Shown here: positions 10,758-20,256 of the stretch, piece after piece | How positions within the stretch are numbered: position 1 is the stretch's first letter | Layout of the letters: the number at the start of each line of letters is the position of its first letter | Assembly (NCBI GenBank): GCA_022836615.1 | Contig: MU405243.1 | Coordinates: 1 to 64,000, forward strand | Reading direction: 5' to 3' | From: Annulohypoxylon bovei var. microspora | Taxonomy: Eukaryota; Ascomycota; Sordariomycetes; Xylariales; Hypoxylaceae | DNA: 64,000 nucleotides | Notes under the pieces: generated by a model | Databases searched by the model: none | What the model was told of the DNA's origin: nothing | The model's input: the letters and a program-made list of their open reading frames with translations, nothing else | Translations under genes and position numbers: made by a program

Positions 10758-12455
10758 TCAGCCATCGATCAAATGATCGTCTTCCCTCGATCTCTGCAAC
10801 GCCTGCTGTAGCCGCTCATTTTCCTCGGCCCGGATGCGGCTCCGCGCAGCCTCGAGCCTCTCTACGCCGGCGTTGATAGTCTCAATGTGCACGGTCAGAG
10901 GTATGTCCGTCGCGTCGGCTAGGAGCTCCGGGGCGGCAACTCTGTCCCTCAGGTCACTCAACTTCGTCTGAATATCGGTCAAGTCGTGTATCAAGCTACC
11001 TAGCTGCCGAACTGCCGAATGCCGCTGCGCCTCGACCTGCTTCAGAAGACTCAGTTGATTCTTTAGGTTATGCAGGCGACGGGTGTTAGCCCCGACGAGC
11101 GTCCAGACGTCCCAGAAGACCTCGCTGTGCTTCTCCTTCACGACGTTTCCTGTGTGCACGACGTGTTCGTTGATAAGCTCGAGGCTGCTCTCCGCCTGGT
11201 AAAGCAGGCGCATTACGGCTGTCCCTTCTAATATCAGGTTTGAGATCTTGTCCGATACCAAGGCCGTGTGCTCAATGTACTTGTCGAGGAGGACACGCTC
11301 GTCGAAGCCCGGCGTTTGGAAAGGCGAGAAGAGCCAGCCACTGAAGCGGGACATCATGTTATCGTTGGCCTCGCGGTTTAGGGCGATGGAGTCAATGTAC
11401 CGCGACGTCCACCGGTTGATGCTGATGACGCTATCGACTGCGCTGCCAACATGGGTATTGAACATTTGCAGATCGTTGGCACTGCCACGTACGACTTCGA
11501 TATAATTATCGAATTCATGCACCAACTCCGCGCGAGTTGGTAATTCGCTGTACTTTACCATCGTGCGTAGGTCACGAACGGATGCTTCCGATCGCTTCAT
11601 TTCCATAGGCAGTGAGACGCCTTGAGCAGAGTCTTCGAGTACCTTCTCGAATTGGGCTTGCACGTTCATCAACTCTTCAAACTCGACGGGTGACGAGCCA
11701 TCTCCATTTCCAGAATGTGAACTATCCGGACAGAATGGAAGGCTAAATAGAGATACGCCAGGTACCCGGCATAATGGTGTTAGCGGTGTGGTGATTGAGT
11801 TGACGAGCATGTCCTTAGCCATTATACACGTGCCGATAATCAGGTAAATAGCGACCATGATGGCTATCGGCCACTGTGCGTAGCGGAAAGCTAATCGAAT
11901 GGTACCGAGAATCCAGGAAGCAAAGTCAAAAAGAAACTCGGGAGCGGATGATATAAACCTCTCTCCAAGCGAGAGTCTTTGCGGTGGGTCGTTCTGTTCG
12001 TATTGAGGTTCTCGTAGAGTGGTATCATCATCTTCCTGACGGTTTGCTCGTCTCCTCGTCACCCGCGGTTCTTTCATGATGGGATGAGTAGTTCTAGAAG
12101 AACGGCGAGTGTTCCGTTGTGGGCTACTAACTTCAACGGTTGGCATAAAGAATTCGGGGACGGGCGTCCGATCTTTGTCCATGGACACGTTCCTTGGAGT
12201 AAGCGAGGGCTGGAAGGGCGATCTTCGAATGACGTTATCTTCGTCCGCCCTGTCATAAAAATCGTGAATGCTGTCCTGAGACCCAACGCTTAAATCCTGA
12301 GATGAATATTGTTGGGACTGGCTGCTAAATACGAGAGCGTCGCCCTCAAAAGGGTCTTGGACTATTGCGGTATCGAAGCTGTCGTTATCGCCTCCTTCTA
12401 CCATACGCCAGGAATCTTCAACGGAGAGTTTATTGCTTTTCCGGGTTCGTGCCAT
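10758..12455 (-). CDS. Single-pass membrane protein with C-terminal coiled coil
   Basis: 565 residues in one exon with an ATG at 12453-12455. Residues 1-160 are acidic and Ser-rich, then basic (RVTRRRANR near 131-139), and look disordered. One clear transmembrane segment lies at about 194-213 (WPIAIMVAIYLIIGTCIM). Residues 250-565 are mostly helical, with heptad-like stretches near 450-500 and a charged coiled-coil tail (ERLEAARSRIRAEENERL). I do not recognise a named family. A basic, NLS-like N-terminal domain before one membrane span and a coiled coil fits an inner nuclear membrane or ER protein, but that is inference. It is transcribed divergently from the threonyl-tRNA synthetase gene, with an 860-bp shared upstream region. 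Confidence 0.8.
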   Translation of the reverse strand: MARTRKSNKLSVEDSWRMVEGGDNDSFDTAIVQDPFEGDALVFSSQSQQYSSQDLSVGSQDSIHDFYDRADEDNVIRRSPFQPSLTPRNVSMDKDRTPVPEFFMPTVEVSSPQRNTRRSSRTTHPIMKEPRVTRRRANRQEDDDTTLREPQYEQNDPPQRLSLGERFISSAPEFLFDFASWILGTIRLAFRYAQWPIAIMVAIYLIIGTCIMAKDMLVNSITTPLTPLCRVPGVSLFSLPFCPDSSHSGNGDGSSPVEFEELMNVQAQFEKVLEDSAQGVSLPMEMKRSEASVRDLRTMVKYSELPTRAELVHEFDNYIEVVRGSANDLQMFNTHVGSAVDSVISINRWTSRYIDSIALNREANDNMMSRFSGWLFSPFQTPGFDERVLLDKYIEHTALVSDKISNLILEGTAVMRLLYQAESSLELINEHVVHTGNVVKEKHSEVFWDVWTLVGANTRRLHNLKNQLSLLKQVEAQRHSAVRQLGSLIHDLTDIQTKLSDLRDRVAAPELLADATDIPLTVHIETINAGVERLEAARSRIRAEENERLQQALQRSREDDHLIDG

Positions 12456-13318
12456 GTTCTAGTGAGTATATTTTGAAAGGAATCCGATTTAGAGTCTCAT
12501 AGTTTCTACCTAAGGACACTCGCTCTGTGTTAGGCAGCTGGAGATGTTGGAGATGTTGAGTTCAGGTTTCTTTCACAAGGTCGAAATATTACCTAAACAA
12601 TTCAAATAAGGTTCGGACCAGTCTTGGTGTGAATTCCCATCGCACTTTGTTGGCGATATGGATGATTAGGCAAGGCAGGCACAAGTGTTATATACTAGTG
12701 CCAAGATCCTGGACTTCTGTGGTTAGGCCTAATGAACAAGGGTAGTAGAAATGTAGTGACTCATACAGAGATCAATAGTTGAAGCGCGAAATAAGGAGAG
12801 GATCATAGAAAAGGTGCAATATTCGCACAGACCGATATTTCATATCTTGAATATCTTGAGAAGATGCAAGTTTGACGGAGGCATCCATGCGCCTTATGAG
12901 ACTTTAGAGATATCGTAAACTGGTCGCGGCTGACTTGATGTCACGGGGTTAGCGTTGTGCCGTGTGATTGGATCTTATACCATATCCAGTAATAACATTA
13001 AAATACAAGTTGTACTACGTACGACGCTATGTATCGTTATGTACAGCGATGTATGTACGGAGTACATGCGTTAGGCTGCAGCAATACGATATGACGTGAG
13101 TACTCCATACTAGTAGGTACAGACAACCCCTCCATGTCCGTTAATCGTTTGAATTAGCGTGTACCTATGTAAGTAGCGTATCATAGCTCCTAGATCCCTG
13201 TCACTTCTCCAACTTGTCTGTGCAAATCAATTCTCTTGAACTGAGAAGTTTTCAAACATTTATTTCTTGGATGTTCGCAAAGCTCATCATGATTTTAAAG
13301 TGACGATTGGTTGCCGGT
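12456..13318. promoter_or_regulatory. Divergent promoter region
   Basis: 863 bp between the start of the membrane-protein gene (-) and the start of the mitochondrial ThrRS gene (+). Both promoters must lie here. There are GTAC/TACGT-rich short palindromes around 13015-13070. I do not recognise a specific factor site. Confidence 0.5.
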
Positions 13319-14827
13319 ATGTTCGCACAAAGAGTATTGAGGATACGTCCCCATATATCAAGATGTGCGCCTCGAATACGAAGGATCGAGTCATTGACTC
13401 TTTCAACGCACTTTTGGTCCCGAAGCTGTTCGTCGGACTCAACCACGGAACTCCCACCAAAACCCCACGCCGATCACCAAACACTCGGCGTCCAACAAGA
13501 GCTGTTCGTAATTTCTGAATATAGTCCGGGCTCACCCCTATTGATGCCTGATGGTACTCGAATATTCAATCGCCTTGTAGAATTTCTGCGAAAACAATAT
13601 GGTCGATATGGCTTTGACGAGGTTATTACACCAATCATCTACAAAAAGAGTCTGTGGCAGAAATCGGGCCACTTGGATAATTACAGCGATGATATGTACA
13701 CTGTAACGGGCTCGTCGCCCTCGCAAAGCAATCACGAGGGCACGCACACGGAACAAGACGAGTACGGTCTCAAGCCTATGAATTGCCCAGGCCATTGTCT
13801 ACTCTTTGGCGCCAAACGTCGGAGCTACCGAGATTTACCTATTCGATATGCCGACTTTTCCCCCCTCCACAGAAACGAACTATCCGGAACCCTACGTGGT
13901 TTAACTAGGGTGCGATGTTTTCACCAGGATGACGGCCATATTTTTTGTCGGCTGATACAGGTCGAGGAAGAAATAAAGAAGACACTTGACTTTGTGCGTG
14001 TCGTCTATTCGACTCTAAAGTTAGGTCCCTACCGATTAACACTTTCGACACGCCCCGCGGACCATTACATCGGTACTGTTGAAGAATGGGATAGCGCTGA
14101 GAACAGTCTCAGAAGAGCGCTAGAAGCCTCCGGTCAGGAATGGTCAGTGAATGAAGGCGGCGGTGCATTCTACGGGCCCAAGATCGATATAGTATTGAGA
14201 GACTCAAATGGCAACGAACACCAAACGGCTACAATACAACTCGACTTCCAACTTCCAAAACGATTCGAATTAAAATACGTAGCGTCGGCACCCGAATTCG
14301 AACGGAGAGGAGAAACTACAACTGATATAGCCCACCTAAGCAAGAAGGGAGAAGTTACTCCCGTCCTCATCCACAGAGCTGTGCTGGGCTCGGTGGAGAG
14401 ATTGATGGCCCTACTCATCGAACACTACGATGGAAAATGGCCATTTTGGTTGAACCCAAGGCAGGTGATGATAATTACTTGCGTATATAAAGGGGAGAAC
14501 GAAAAGTTGAACAAAGAAGCGAACAAGTTAGCCAGGACTGTCCAATCCATCTTACTAGGCATAGATGAGCCAGCTGATGGTCCAATTTCCAACCCATTTC
14601 AACTAACGGTAGATGTTGACGATACCGAGCGAACCATGGCAAAAAAGGCGTATCTTGCTCAAAAGAGGGGTTACGGCGTTCTTGTTACCATTGGTGAAAG
14701 AGAGATAGAGCATGGAGTTGTCACGGCCAGGTTTTTAGGACCGGATGGCGATGACATTCGGCATCATAACTTGGGGCCAAAATACTTAAGAATGCTTCTC
14801 AAAAGGAAAGTTGAAAAATTTCAATGA
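13319..14827 (+). CDS. MST1: Mitochondrial threonyl-tRNA synthetase
   Basis: 502-residue single-exon protein that charges tRNA-Thr in mitochondria. The start is the ATG at 13319, which opens a Arg/Ser-rich presequence (MFAQRVLRIRPHISRCAPRI). The class II aminoacyl-tRNA synthetase core follows: KPMNCPGHC with Cys156, RVRCFHQDDGHIFC (motif 2) with His207, and IHRAVLGSVERLMALL (motif 3), whose His completes the zinc site known in ThrRS. The C-terminal anticodon-binding domain begins near PRQVMIITC. As in yeast Mst1 there is no TGS or N-terminal editing domain, which separates it from the cytosolic enzyme. A short hydrophilic insertion (about residues 131-148) sits just before the Cys motif. The gene converges on the bHLH gene, with about 100 bp between stop codons. 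Confidence 0.95.
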   Translation: MFAQRVLRIRPHISRCAPRIRRIESLTLSTHFWSRSCSSDSTTELPPKPHADHQTLGVQQELFVISEYSPGSPLLMPDGTRIFNRLVEFLRKQYGRYGFDEVITPIIYKKSLWQKSGHLDNYSDDMYTVTGSSPSQSNHEGTHTEQDEYGLKPMNCPGHCLLFGAKRRSYRDLPIRYADFSPLHRNELSGTLRGLTRVRCFHQDDGHIFCRLIQVEEEIKKTLDFVRVVYSTLKLGPYRLTLSTRPADHYIGTVEEWDSAENSLRRALEASGQEWSVNEGGGAFYGPKIDIVLRDSNGNEHQTATIQLDFQLPKRFELKYVASAPEFERRGETTTDIAHLSKKGEVTPVLIHRAVLGSVERLMALLIEHYDGKWPFWLNPRQVMIITCVYKGENEKLNKEANKLARTVQSILLGIDEPADGPISNPFQLTVDVDDTERTMAKKAYLAQKRGYGVLVTIGEREIEHGVVTARFLGPDGDDIRHHNLGPKYLRMLLKRKVEKFQ

Positions 14828-14930
14828 TGAAAGGTCGTGGACTCCATAGTCAACTTCAATTGACCTATCTTATTCACATTTGCCCTGTGCCTAGTCGCTT
14901 ATGGTCTGAATGAGTATCAATGTCAATATC

Positions 14931-15496
14931 TTAGCTTTCATCGTCGTCTAGATTATGGCCCCTCTCCAGTGCCTCCAACCGAGCTCTTTCCTGCAAGTCC
15001 TTATGTCGAGCCTCCATCCTTTCTAGGATTCTAACCGGTCTGGAAGATGGCGACACTGGTCAATATATGTGTTATGGTTCAGATAGAGTGAAAAGCAAAT
15101 GAGATGACGTCTTACTCCTTTAAATGATCCGGGACAACAACCCCTCGCGTCTCAGCTGCCTCGATTAATTCGCGCCGATGGACAAGTTGCTCCCTCATAT
15201 ACTTCACTGTTTCTTTCAGTACGAAGCCTTCGGAACGCCCGTGGCCTTCTAGGCCGGGCACGAGGTCGCAGAGGCGGTCGAAACCCGCTCTAATAGCTTC
15301 TCTGCGCTTTTGCTCTGAAGTTTGTATTAGTGCTTAGATACATACCCGGTGAATCTCTGGATGAGTGTTTCAGATAAATTGAATTACCTGAGGCGATATG
15401 GTTCTGCTTCTTTTCCTCCTCGGTCAGGCGCGGCTTATCGTCCTGCGCCTGTCCGTTTTCTCCATCCTGGGGAGATTTGGACCGCGGCTCTGACAT
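14931..15496 (-). CDS. Basic helix-loop-helix transcription factor (Ino4-like size)
   Basis: Three exons read from splice signals: 15388-15496, 15116-15314, 14931-15039, giving 138 residues. The ATG is at 15494-15496. The donors are GTAATT and GTAAGA, the acceptors CTTCAG and TTCCAG. The basic region reads NHIASEQKRREAIR, with the H..E..RR residues that contact E-box DNA. Helix 1 is GFDRLCDLVPGLEG, then a loop GHGRSEG and helix 2 FVLKETVKYMREQLVHRREL, which continues into a leucine/arginine-rich coiled-coil tail. Small bHLH proteins of this type include yeast Ino4, which pairs with Ino2 in phospholipid gene control; orthology is only suggested by size and position of the domain. In intron 2 a nearer AG (in GACCAG) would bring an in-frame stop, so the distal acceptor is preferred. 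Confidence 0.85.
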
Positions 15497-16369
15497 TCTG
15501 CTCAAGAAACTGCAAGGTCGATAATCCCGCTCGGAAAACTCGGTTTCTCTTGCGCACGTAGTGATTTTCTCAATTGCTATGTTATAGTTTTAACTGGGAC
15601 GGAAGAAGCCCCGACAAACTCTGCTCGCGGATATCTAGGCCAAATATCTGAAGACATGAGACAAGTGCTGGACGGAACGGTACACTGCTGCTGGCTTGCG
15701 GTTGCTGTTTAGACTTGAGATCCCCGGTGCGCACATCTTACAGGGGATCGGGACGGAAAGATGTGTTCGTCAAGAATATGGACGAGACCGTTCCGGGATG
15801 CCGCAGTGTAAAATCGGGTTGCAAGTCCCAACTTGTGATAAATCTAAATGGCATCTAACTTTTGATTTGACTTACAAATGGCATCTCAGCTCAAGAAGTG
15901 CATGTGACACTGGCCCCACTAGTCAATGACGGATACCCCTGTCCATCACGTTCCATAAAAGAAGCTCAAAACTTGCTGTTTCCAGCCTCAGCTGAGCCAC
16001 GGGAAGCTCTTGGATTTCGTAATACACTCGCTTGGTTGTACCCTCGTACATTCCCTTCCCGCGGTAGGTAAGCTAAAGTTTGTGACGCAGCTTCCCCAGA
16101 CCTGCATCCCGAACCCCACTAACCCTTCCAACGTCTGAACCCTCCCATTGCCTTCCCTTCCTCCCTTTATAAAGTCAAACAAAATCGCAAGAACAAATAA
16201 TTCCACTTGTATTTTTCTTCACCTTACTCCTAACTAAACCGTGCCATCCCCTAGCCAGAATCATACTTGCCTACCTAGGTAGCAAGTCCAATTCTACTGC
16301 GAAGTAGACACCTACCCCCTAGCTTCCTAGCTCCCACCCCCTATCCCCCCCTCCACACCAGCCGCCACA
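15497..16369. promoter_or_regulatory. Divergent upstream region of bHLH and Maf genes
   Basis: 873 bp between divergent starts. The last 120 bp before the Maf ATG are strongly pyrimidine-rich (CCCCCTATCCCCCCCTCC type runs), a common core-promoter or 5' UTR feature in filamentous fungi, and end in the favourable context GCCGCCACAATGG. A CCTAGGTAG motif lies near 16274. Confidence 0.6.
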
Positions 16370-17275
16370 ATGGACGACACGAAGCAACCCCTCCTGCAAC
16401 CCACCCCCTCAGACCCCCCTCCGGACTACGAAACCGCGGCGCACGACCACGCGCCCGCGCAGCCCCTGCCGCTCCGGCCACCTCACCCGCGCCCGCCGCC
16501 GGGCGCCCTGCTCGACCTGCCGATCCTCCAGTACATGCGCGCGCACCGCGTCGTGCTAGCCTCGGCCTCGCCGCGCCGGCGCGTGCTGCTCTACCAGCTG
16601 GGGCTGCCGCGCCTCGAGATCCGGCCCAGCGCCAAGCCCGAGGACCTGTCGAAGGCCGACCTCGGGCCGTGGGCCTACGTGTCGGCGACGGCGCAGCGGA
16701 AGGCGCTGGACGTGTACGCGGCGCTGGTCGAGGAGGCCGCGTCTAAGCAGACCTCCTCTTCGTCCGCCTCCGCGTCCGCGGCGGACGACGACATGAGCCG
16801 CAAGGACCCGGACCTGGTGATCGCGGCGGACACGATCATCGTGACGCGGGAGGGCGCGGTGCTGGAGAAGCCGGGGTCGGAGGCGGCGCACGTGAAGATG
16901 CTGAGGCACCTGCGGGACACGCGGTCGCACCGGGTGCTGACGGCGGTGTGCTGCGTGGCGCCGCGGGCCGACGCGCAGCACCCGGGGTACGCGGTGGCGG
17001 CGCACGTCGAGGAGACCAAGGTGCTGTTCGCGCGCGAGGCCGACGGCCTGCCCGACGACGTCGTCGACGCCTACGTGCGCACGCGCGAGGGCGCCGACAA
17101 GGCCGGCGGCTACGCCCTCCAGGGCATCGGCGGCGCCCTGCTGGTCGAGAGGGTCGATGGCGCCGTCGATAACGTGGTCGGTCTGCCCGTGCGCAGGACC
17201 CTGCAGCTGTGCGAGAAGGTGGTTTTCCGCCAGAACGAGGTGAGCGATGGGGAGGAGGAGGAAGAGGATGAGTGA
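16370..17275 (+). CDS. Maf-type nucleoside triphosphate pyrophosphatase
   Basis: 301 residues in one exon with an ATG at 16370 in a strong context. The Maf/HAM1-like fold is shown by VVLASASPRRRVLL (residues 61-74, nucleotide phosphate binding), LVIAADTIIV (149-158, catalytic Asp), VLEKPGSEAAHVKMLRHL, and DKAGGYALQGIGGALLV near 244-260. Members hydrolyse dTTP/UTP or modified nucleotides to monophosphates and are thought to clean the nucleotide pool. The proline-rich first 50 residues and the acidic tail (DGEEEEEDE) are extensions beyond the bacterial enzyme, and an Ala/Ser-rich insert occurs near 127-145. GC content is far higher than in the neighbours, and this produces long meaningless frames in other registers. 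Cytosolic location is assumed. Confidence 0.93.
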   Translation: MDDTKQPLLQPTPSDPPPDYETAAHDHAPAQPLPLRPPHPRPPPGALLDLPILQYMRAHRVVLASASPRRRVLLYQLGLPRLEIRPSAKPEDLSKADLGPWAYVSATAQRKALDVYAALVEEAASKQTSSSSASASAADDDMSRKDPDLVIAADTIIVTREGAVLEKPGSEAAHVKMLRHLRDTRSHRVLTAVCCVAPRADAQHPGYAVAAHVEETKVLFAREADGLPDDVVDAYVRTREGADKAGGYALQGIGGALLVERVDGAVDNVVGLPVRRTLQLCEKVVFRQNEVSDGEEEEEDE

Positions 17276-18023
17276 GGGGTGGGTTTGGTATCGATCTCCC
17301 TTCTACCAGGCAAGGCTGGTGAGGTAAGGGACAGGCTTCGAAAATTTGACAGTCGCAAGGTGGCATTGCTAGATTTCTGTTCGAACATCCAACGAGTTAA
17401 GGCGCTATAGAGCGGGAAAATATAATGACAATAGATGACATCACGATGGTCTCGGGTGGTAGACTTTTTCATGATATATACATGTTATGTGACTTATATA
17501 TACTAGGTGAATAGAGGTATGATACAACGAAGTCTGCTGGAAAAATATGAACCCAACCATGATATACCGATAACGCAACCCCAATATGAGAAAACAAGAA
17601 ACCGTGATTTTGAGGTATCGTGCCCAGAGACAAATACGAAGTCATATGTCACCCAGCTAAAAGCAGCTTCAGCAATGATCCAGTCCTGTGTGTCCTGTCC
17701 TGTTTTTTCTGCAATCCCATCCCATCCAATCCAATCCAGAAGTCTAACCCATGTGATCCAAACACCTAATGCAAATATAAGAAGTGGTCGTAGCCCGGGA
17801 AGGTCAAAAAGAACAGAGGAAGAACATGAATAATAAATAGGGGTATATATCGTGAAATTCGTGAGATAGCGTAATATAATAATCAAACATAAAGTAGGTA
17901 GTGGGTATGTGGCGCCGGAAATGTGCAGTCGACACAAGCAGGAGGTAGGCATATGTCGAATGAGCTAGACCGTAAGATATAAGGCATTAAACAATCCTTG
18001 AATCCGTAATAGGTAAGCCCGCC
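17276..18023. other. Convergent intergenic region
   Basis: About 750 bp between the 3' ends of the Maf gene (+) and the zinc-finger gene (-). Opposed open frames at 17503-17952 have no protein-like character, and the segment probably holds the two 3' UTRs. Confidence 0.5.
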
Positions 18024-20256
18024 TTACTCAGGCGACCCATTCAGTCTTGCCCAGAAGGCCCTCCCGTCTTCTGGCAATGTCAGATCGTGGACGTTCCGGC
18101 AGTGCGCCCTGATGTTGTCGGTGCGTCCTCCTTTGAATATCTTGGTGCAATCCCTACCCGGGCACTTCATGGTTCCGTTCATGTGAGATCGCTTGTGTCG
18201 AGATAGGTGTGAGCTAAAGTTTCTGCCCTTAAAAGTCTTGTCGCACTGGTCACATCGTACAATGGTGGTCGTATTGGTGTTTCTAGGCAATGTTAGATAC
18301 GCACGGATACCAGGGCCAGATCATGAAGTAAACATACGATTCGTAGGCAGTAGAGTTCTCCGTGTTAGTCCCGAAGAGGCTCGCAGTATAACTCCCTGTT
18401 GAGTCAATAACAGATGGTGTAGGCTGACTAGTACTGGCCTGCGAAGGAATTGTGGGTTGCTTTGATTGGAGCGTTCGAGAGTCTCGCGAATGAGAGTCCT
18501 GCGACGCAAAGAGATATGAAGGATGATAATTCCCATGGAATTCTCTTTCTATCGTGTCGAGTTGTTGTTCGAGACACTGGTTCGTTTTACGTCCTCGACG
18601 ACTTGTAGAACTGTTCGACACATCCGCCACATGGGATGCGGGGCAAGCTTCCAACACGACTCGAGCGAAATCAAGACAAGAGCCGACATTCGGGAATAAG
18701 CTCTGATGATAATACGTCAATAAAAACAAGATAGAGGGAGATAACTTAAACTTACTACACTTAGTTGGATCATATAGTTGACCGTATCCGCAACCGAGTG
18801 AAGGGTTCCAAGCAATGCCATCGACCATGTAGTTGAAACGATTGCCTGTGCTATCGGGTGTTGTGAAGACTGTGAAATCGAAATCTTTAGTGGGCCAAGG
18901 AGAGTGTTCTCGATCTTACTGAAGACCAATTTCTCAGAAAACCGTGCATTCGAAGATAATGGCAGGCTGTTCCAGCGAATTGGCTCCTGAGAGAAAAGAA
19001 GATGTAGATCGCCTTGATCCATGAAGTCTAGTTGCCATGTAAGAAACTAATCATAATAAACTTGATCGACACACCTACTATCTATGAATCTTGTGAAAAC
19101 CACAAAGGGGGCGGTTTGATTTAAAGCACTTGGGCTCAACTGGGTCTCGTGAGGGCGATAACTGGACGGTTGCGAATACTCATATGACTGACTAGAGTCG
19201 TGTAGTTGAGGCGGGGGCGAAAATGTCGATGTATCAATTTCAATTGAAGGAAAGGATTGGTTCCTATTGGTTGAAGCGACAAAGGGCATAAAGTATTGAC
19301 TGCCCAATGGACCGAATGGATTGAGCGGTTGAGGTTGGTTCAACTGGTAAGGCGGGTATTCGCCATTAAGACGAGCGAAGTTTGGGTTCGGAAATGGCCA
19401 TATAGACAGAGAGTTGTCGTTGATACCTAGAGTCTGGGGATATGAAGAAGGGCCCGGGTTTGTGAATTGCCTCCCTGTCTCGAAAACTTGTGTTTCATAA
19501 GGAGGCCTAGTTGGCCGAGCATCTTCTAACGATGATTCATCCGCTAATTTTAACCGTCCGAACACTATGTCGAGGCTCTCTTGGTTGGTTCCGTTCAGCG
19601 AAACCGTGTTTCTCCAACTCATGAATGCGGACTGAACATCTTCTTCGAAGGAGTTCCTTTCACATGCGTAATGAGAAATTGCATGCTGAACAACCATGGC
19701 ACTGAGAATCTCGGGGAACTCGGACGGAATCTCGTTCTGTAGGATATCTCCAAGAGCCCGCAAGCCACAGTTTCTGATATCCTTTGGTTTCCTATATGTT
19801 CTTAACCAGTCTCTTAAATCGCGTGGTGTATCTTGGCTGAGGCATTCCTGAAGCTTCTGATGGTACTCGTCAATCTTGTTCATGAACCGCCATGAAGACT
19901 GCCACTGCGACTGGCGACCCTTGTTTCGACTATTAGAAGAACCATCAACTAAGCTAGCATTCACAGGCGGGTCCCGGTAACTGCCTGCCGGTCGATCGGT
20001 TTGAAATGTAGGAATAGAGTGTAATAAATGTAGATTAGGTGTTGCAGCAATCGTATCTAATTAACTCATTAGTGGACTATGTCTCCTTTAAAAAGTAGTC
20101 AATTTACCTACCACCCGATACACCTGTATACGTGCGTAGCGGATCCAGGAAGTCACAGGTAATACCGAATGTTTTGATGTTGCGCAAGCTATCGGCATTG
20201 TTGATATTGCGACTATGAGACGGTGATGACAGCGGCGACCTAGGATAATTTTCCAT
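18024..20256 (-). CDS. C2H2 zinc-finger protein, six exons
   Basis: Proposed exons: 20115-20256, 19079-20056, 18920-19027, 18756-18869, 18338-18659, 18024-18282, giving about 640 residues. The first exon starts MENYPRSPLSS (ATG at 20254-20256). The C-terminus carries two C2H2 fingers, CDQCDKTFKGRNFSSHLSRH (with KRSH following) and CPGRDCTKIF with HCRNVH, so DNA binding is likely. The middle is rich in Pro, Gln, Asn and Ser, like an activation region, and a conserved-looking patch reads WNPSLGCGYGQLYDPTKC. Introns of 50-58 nt support the model, notably GTAAGA to CACAG at 18870-18919 and GTATGT, CTAAC, CCTAG at 18283-18337. The acceptor of the fifth exon is unsure: 18659 (used here) and 18700 both keep frame, while the best-looking one (18702) does not. 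Target genes are unknown. Confidence 0.75.

Noticed and set aside
16556..17366. Several long minus-strand frames over the Maf gene
   Set aside because: They are Arg/Ala/Pro-rich by-products of GC-rich codons; the + strand carries clear Maf motifs.
17503..17952. 149-codon minus-strand frame with hydrophobic stretches
   Set aside because: It lies between two convergent gene ends, overlaps an open frame on the other strand and shows no domain; probably UTR sequence.
18880..18925. Apparent frameshift in the C2H2 gene between two overlapping frames
   Set aside because: A 50-nt intron with GTAAGA donor and CACAG acceptor (18870-18919) restores the frame, so no lesion is needed.
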